Notes under the pieces: generated by a model
Databases searched by the model: none
The model's input: the letters and a program-made list of their open reading frames with translations, nothing else
Told to the model about the DNA's origin: nothing
DNA from: Oscillatoria sp.
GTDB taxonomy: Bacteria > Cyanobacteriota > Cyanobacteriia > Cyanobacteriales > Laspinemataceae
NCBI GenBank assembly: GCA_011390515.1
Contig: JAABSJ010000021.1
Coordinates: forward strand, 1 to 46,363
Length of the DNA: 46,363 bases
Direction: 5' to 3'
Part shown: positions 43,663 to 46,363 of the stretch, piece after piece
How the letters are laid out: each line of letters opens with the position of its first letter
Numbering within the stretch: position 1 is the stretch's first letter
Made by a program: the position numbers and the translations under genes

Positions 43663-45519
43663 ATGAAAACCGCGATTGCTGGCGTTGTCGTCTTTCTCAT
43701 CACGTTGCCCTCCATTAGGGCAACTGCTTCTCCTGCCTTGATACTCCCGGGAGAACCCTCCCAGGCAGAGGACTGGCAACTGTTTCAACCTCCCACAGAA
43801 AGTCCCAACGCCCCAGCAAACACCCGCACCCTCAAGGGTGGGGCTATACAGACGAAGCCTGCCCACTCCGTCTCATTAAGAAAACAGGTCTTTGATGACT
43901 GGATTGGTGAACAGGACAATGTTTCGGACTCCTTGAGGAATAATAACCCGGTTCTCTTATCTCAAGACTATCCAAATTCCCCCTTATCCGAGCAGTCGTC
44001 TCCTGTCAACGGGACTCTAGACAATCCGGACCCGCTTTTCCCCCTCTCTCAGGGACTTCCGGATGGGGACCCAATGGCCCAAACGACTTCAGTCTCCCAA
44101 CTCTCTGATGTCCAACCCACGGACTGGGCATTTCAAGCCCTCCAATCCTTGATTGAGCGCTACGCTTGTATTCAAGGCTATCCGGATGGGACCTTTCGGG
44201 GAAACAGGGCTTTAACCCGCTATGAGTTTGCTGCGGGGTTGAATGCCTGCATGGAACGGATAACGGATTTGACCACCGGGAGCTTTGAGCGGTTTTCCCG
44301 AGAGGATGTCATGGTCCTGGAACAATTGCAACGGGAATTTGCCGCAGAATTGGCGACGTTACAAGGTCGGGTAGACAATTTAGAGGTGCGAACGGCTGAA
44401 TTAGAGTCCCAGCAATTCTCCCCCACAGCGGTGCTCGGGGGAGAAGCAATTTTTGCCTTAACTGGAGGGACTGGAGGAGAACCACCGGGAGAGGGAGAGA
44501 ATAATCTCGTTTTTTCTTATCTCGCTCGCGTCGGGGTGGTGGCTTCTTTTACCGGGAGAGATAGACTCCGACTAGAGTTATCTTCGGGCAATTTTAGCGA
44601 TCGCGGTTTTGCCAGTCCGGAGTCTTTTAATACGGATATGGCATTGCTATCTTATCAAGGCGGATTTGGCGATCGCGTGGTTTTGGATAAGTTAGAATAT
44701 CGCTTTGCCATGAGCGATCGGGCGGTTGTTACTTTGCGTCCGGTTGGCTTTAGTTTAAGTAGTGTTCTGACGGCTAATTCCGGCTATTTTGATGCCGGTC
44801 GAGGTGCCCTGTCCCGGTTTGCTGAAGCGAGTCCGATTTTTAAAATTGGCAGTCTCGATGCCGGTGCCGGGGTGGATTTGTTACTCAGCGATCGCGTGCG
44901 ATTACAGGCGGCTTATGGCACGCGCAATAGCAGCAGTCTCACCGAAGGCGGTGGGATAGCAGGCGCAGATCATAGTGCGACGGGGATACAACTGCTCCTC
45001 AAACCCACCAATACTGCGATCGCCGGTTTAACTTATGTGAATGCCTACGCCAAAGATGGCCGCCTGGATACTTTTACCGGCAGCTTTCTCGCGGATACCG
45101 CAGGGTTTATGGATGAACCGTCCCAGATTAATGCGATCGGCGGTTCCCTGCAATGGCGCTTTCATCCTAACCTCACCTTTGGTACTTGGGGAGCCTGGAT
45201 GTTCACCAACTCCACCGTCTCCGATGCCTCTGCCACCACCACCACTTACCTGTTTTCCCTCGGATATTCCGACCCCTTCGGCAGACCCGGAGATTTGCTC
45301 GCATTGCTCGTCGGTCAACCCCCGAAATTAGTCGATGGCACCGATTTGTTTTTAGGGGAAGACCCTGATACTTCCCTGCATTTTGAAACCTTTTATCGCT
45401 GGCGAGTCAGCGATCGCATTTCTATTACCCCGGGCATCATGTACATCACCAATCCCGAACATAATGCTAATAATGAAGATATTTTTATCGGCACTATTCG
45501 CACCACCTTCCGCTTTTAG
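43663..45519 (+). CDS. SLH-OprB porin (iron uptake porin family)
   Basis: A 618-aa outer-membrane protein. Signal peptide (AIAGVVVFLITLPSIRATA), a ~120-residue variable linker, an SLH domain (about 145-200; VSQLSDVQPTDWAFQALQSL ... IQGYPDGTFRGNRALTRYEF), a coiled coil (about 208-250) and an OprB-type 16-strand barrel to the end (FIGTIRTTFRF, terminal Phe). The SLH domain binds the peptidoglycan-linked layer and the barrel passes inorganic ions. Start 43663 is where the signal peptide begins; the frame is open to 43573. Residues ~53-67 of the linker are encoded by a dispersed repeat core. Followed after 12 nt by a small secreted protein. Confidence 0.93.
   Translation: MKTAIAGVVVFLITLPSIRATASPALILPGEPSQAEDWQLFQPPTESPNAPANTRTLKGGAIQTKPAHSVSLRKQVFDDWIGEQDNVSDSLRNNNPVLLSQDYPNSPLSEQSSPVNGTLDNPDPLFPLSQGLPDGDPMAQTTSVSQLSDVQPTDWAFQALQSLIERYACIQGYPDGTFRGNRALTRYEFAAGLNACMERITDLTTGSFERFSREDVMVLEQLQREFAAELATLQGRVDNLEVRTAELESQQFSPTAVLGGEAIFALTGGTGGEPPGEGENNLVFSYLARVGVVASFTGRDRLRLELSSGNFSDRGFASPESFNTDMALLSYQGGFGDRVVLDKLEYRFAMSDRAVVTLRPVGFSLSSVLTANSGYFDAGRGALSRFAEASPIFKIGSLDAGAGVDLLLSDRVRLQAAYGTRNSSSLTEGGGIAGADHSATGIQLLLKPTNTAIAGLTYVNAYAKDGRLDTFTGSFLADTAGFMDEPSQINAIGGSLQWRFHPNLTFGTWGAWMFTNSTVSDASATTTTYLFSLGYSDPFGRPGDLLALLVGQPPKLVDGTDLFLGEDPDTSLHFETFYRWRVSDRISITPGIMYITNPEHNANNEDIFIGTIRTTFRF
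43822..43864 (+). repeat. Interspersed repeat core inside the porin gene (copy G)
   Basis: ACCCGCACCCTCAAGGGTGG and the following GGCTATACAGACGAAGCCTG match the core of copies A-F almost base for base. It is in frame, giving TRTLKGGAIQTKPA in the porin linker. The outer ends of the element are missing. Confidence 0.85.
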
Positions 45520-45531
45520 GAGACTCCTGTT

Positions 45532-45933
45532 ATGTCTAAATCCGTTTCAAATTTAATCCTTTCCTTAACTGTATTCCCCGTCCTGCTGAGTATCCTGTCA
45601 TCCGCGAGGGTGATGGCCCAAGAAACCGAGCCCTGTCTTGTTGAAGCGAGACCCGGCCCCAGTCTTGTTCCCGCTTGTCCCCCCAGACTCCGCACCCAAA
45701 TTCAACCCACCTTTTCCGAAGAGGAAAGACGCGGATTTCAACAGCGCGGATTTGACAATTTTTTACGGGATGCCCTGAATGGGAATAGTGACCCGATCGG
45801 TGGTGGAACGATTGGCGGAGGCGTGGAAAGTGATGCCGGACTTGTACCAATTTCTCCTGAAGCTCGGGGGATTGCGCCGACTTTTGACCCGACTGATGTG
45901 ATTATTCCTCGCGGTGGGGTGAGGGGGCGGTGA
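45532..45933 (+). CDS. Small secreted protein of unknown function
   Basis: A 133-aa exported protein: signal peptide (LILSLTVFPVLLSILSS, cleavage after VMA), two cysteines (PCLVEARPGPSLVPACPP), a charged segment EEERRGFQQRGFDNFLRD and a Gly/Pro-rich C-terminus. No family recognised. TTAGGAGA, which overlaps the porin stop codon, is its ribosome site, so translation is coupled to the porin and the two are one operon. A periplasmic accessory of the porin is a reasonable but unproved idea. Confidence 0.7.
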   Translation: MSKSVSNLILSLTVFPVLLSILSSARVMAQETEPCLVEARPGPSLVPACPPRLRTQIQPTFSEEERRGFQQRGFDNFLRDALNGNSDPIGGGTIGGGVESDAGLVPISPEARGIAPTFDPTDVIIPRGGVRGR

Positions 45934-46025
45934 AATTAACCACTGATTTCACTGATTTTCACGGATGTTTACAAAAATTTATGAATTTTGCGCTAAAAAA
46001 AGGGAAATTGCCTTGACAGGGGGGA

Positions 46026-46053
46026 TTGACTCTGATAAATTTTTATTTATAAT
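46026..46053 (+). promoter_or_regulatory. Near-consensus promoter in repeat unit 1
   Basis: TTGACT (46026-46031), 16 nt, TATAAT (46048-46053). Followed by GGGAGG. The second unit keeps both boxes and the spacing. Confidence 0.5.
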
Positions 46054-46225
46054 GGGAGGCTTTGCCAAATTATTATTAGAGCAAATATTCCCATTATGAA
46101 TATGATATGGCATCAAGTCAAGAAATGCAATCCCCCTCACCCTTTTTTTGCCACTGATTTCACTGATTTTACAAAAATTTACAAAATTTTCTTTAAAAAA
46201 AGGGAAATTGCCTTGACAGGGGGGA

Positions 46226-46253
46226 TTGACTCTGATAAATTTTTATTTATAAT
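46226..46253 (+). promoter_or_regulatory. Near-consensus promoter in repeat unit 2
   Basis: TTGACT (46226-46231), 16 nt, TATAAT (46248-46253), identical in boxes and spacing to the copy 200 bp upstream. It may drive a gene just outside the window. Confidence 0.5.
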
Positions 46254-46363
46254 TGGAGGTTTTGCCAAATTTTTATTAGAGCAAATATTCCCATTATGAA
46301 TATGATATGGCATCAAGTCAAGAAATGCAATCCCCCTCACCCTTTTTTTGCCACTGATTTCAC

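Larger units (their letters stand above)
45940..46363 (+). repeat. 200-bp tandem repeat, continues beyond the window
   Basis: 46001-46163 is repeated at 46201-46363 with an exact 200-bp period and few changes; the left flank 45941-46000 is a less exact version of 46152-46200. The unit contains CACTGATTTCACTGATTTT, AGGGAAATTGCCTTGACAGG, a promoter-like block and ATTCCCATTATGAATATG. 200 is not a multiple of three, so the repeats do not encode a repetitive protein. Confidence 0.9.

Noticed and set aside
46096..46299. 67-codon frame through the 200-bp tandem repeat
   Set aside because: The repeat period is not a multiple of three, so the frame is not maintained between units; more likely noncoding.

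Overview
The window looks like chromosomal DNA of a filamentous, non-heterocystous-type cyanobacterium (Oscillatoriales-like; the genus cannot be fixed from sequence reading alone). Evidence for this: the cyanobacterial HIP1 octamer GCGATCGC is very frequent inside genes and spacers; there is a CP12 gene, an atpB-atpC (beta-epsilon) operon separate from the other ATP synthase genes, a CruA-type lycopene cyclase, two COP23-domain proteins, an SLH/OprB 'iron uptake porin', an RbpA-type RNA-binding protein, DUF3177, DUF4278 and a SigG-like ECF sigma factor. Spacers are long and full of interspersed palindromic repeats. I saw no tRNA, rRNA, CRISPR array, prophage or intact insertion sequence.

Layout. 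1-5.6 kb: ABA4-like membrane protein (-), a 31-aa hydrophobic peptide (+), rbp (+), exbB-exbD (-), and a tandem pair of GTG-started two-TM paralogues (+). 5.6-9.1 kb: a four-carbon acid sugar kinase and a TPR-GT61 glycosyltransferase. 9.3-11.7 kb: minC-minD-minE, where MinE carries a Pro/Ser/Glu repeat tail. 11.7-13.2 kb is noncoding with repeats. 13.2-16.6 kb: a PEP-CTERM protein and atpB-atpC. 16.6-18.1 kb: three minus-strand genes including cp12. 18.6-23.2 kb: a FIST sensor protein and a two-gene unit of secreted/outer-membrane proteins. 23.3-29.3 kb: metallophosphoesterase, coiled-coil protein, a composite repeat island, cruA and a divergent small gene. 29.6-35.7 kb: TRAP permease genes dctQ-dctM, a DUF4278 protein, a 40-aa membrane protein, 3-methyladenine glycosylase, GerMN lipoprotein head-to-head with pyrB, and moaE. 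36.2-38.8 kb: sigG and a membrane anti-sigma protein built of five 92-residue repeats. 38.8-40.9 kb is noncoding but structured. 40.9-45.9 kb is an envelope/secretion cluster: two COP23 proteins, a 37-aa ORF, a trypsin-like protease, the SLH porin and a small secreted protein. The window ends in a 200-bp tandem repeat carrying a near-consensus promoter.

How the genes work together. Clear functional units are minCDE (division-site placement), atpB-atpC (F1 beta and epsilon), exbB-exbD (proton-motive energiser of outer-membrane transport), dctQ-dctM (TRAP transporter membrane part without its binding protein here), and sigG plus its anti-sigma partner (envelope-stress type regulation). The most unusual items are the pentameric anti-sigma repeat protein, with two units sharing a 192-bp identical block, and a dispersed repeat family whose core has become part of the coding sequence of the SLH porin. 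Three small genes (31, 40 and 37 codons) were found by reading spacers next to ribosome-binding sites and terminators.
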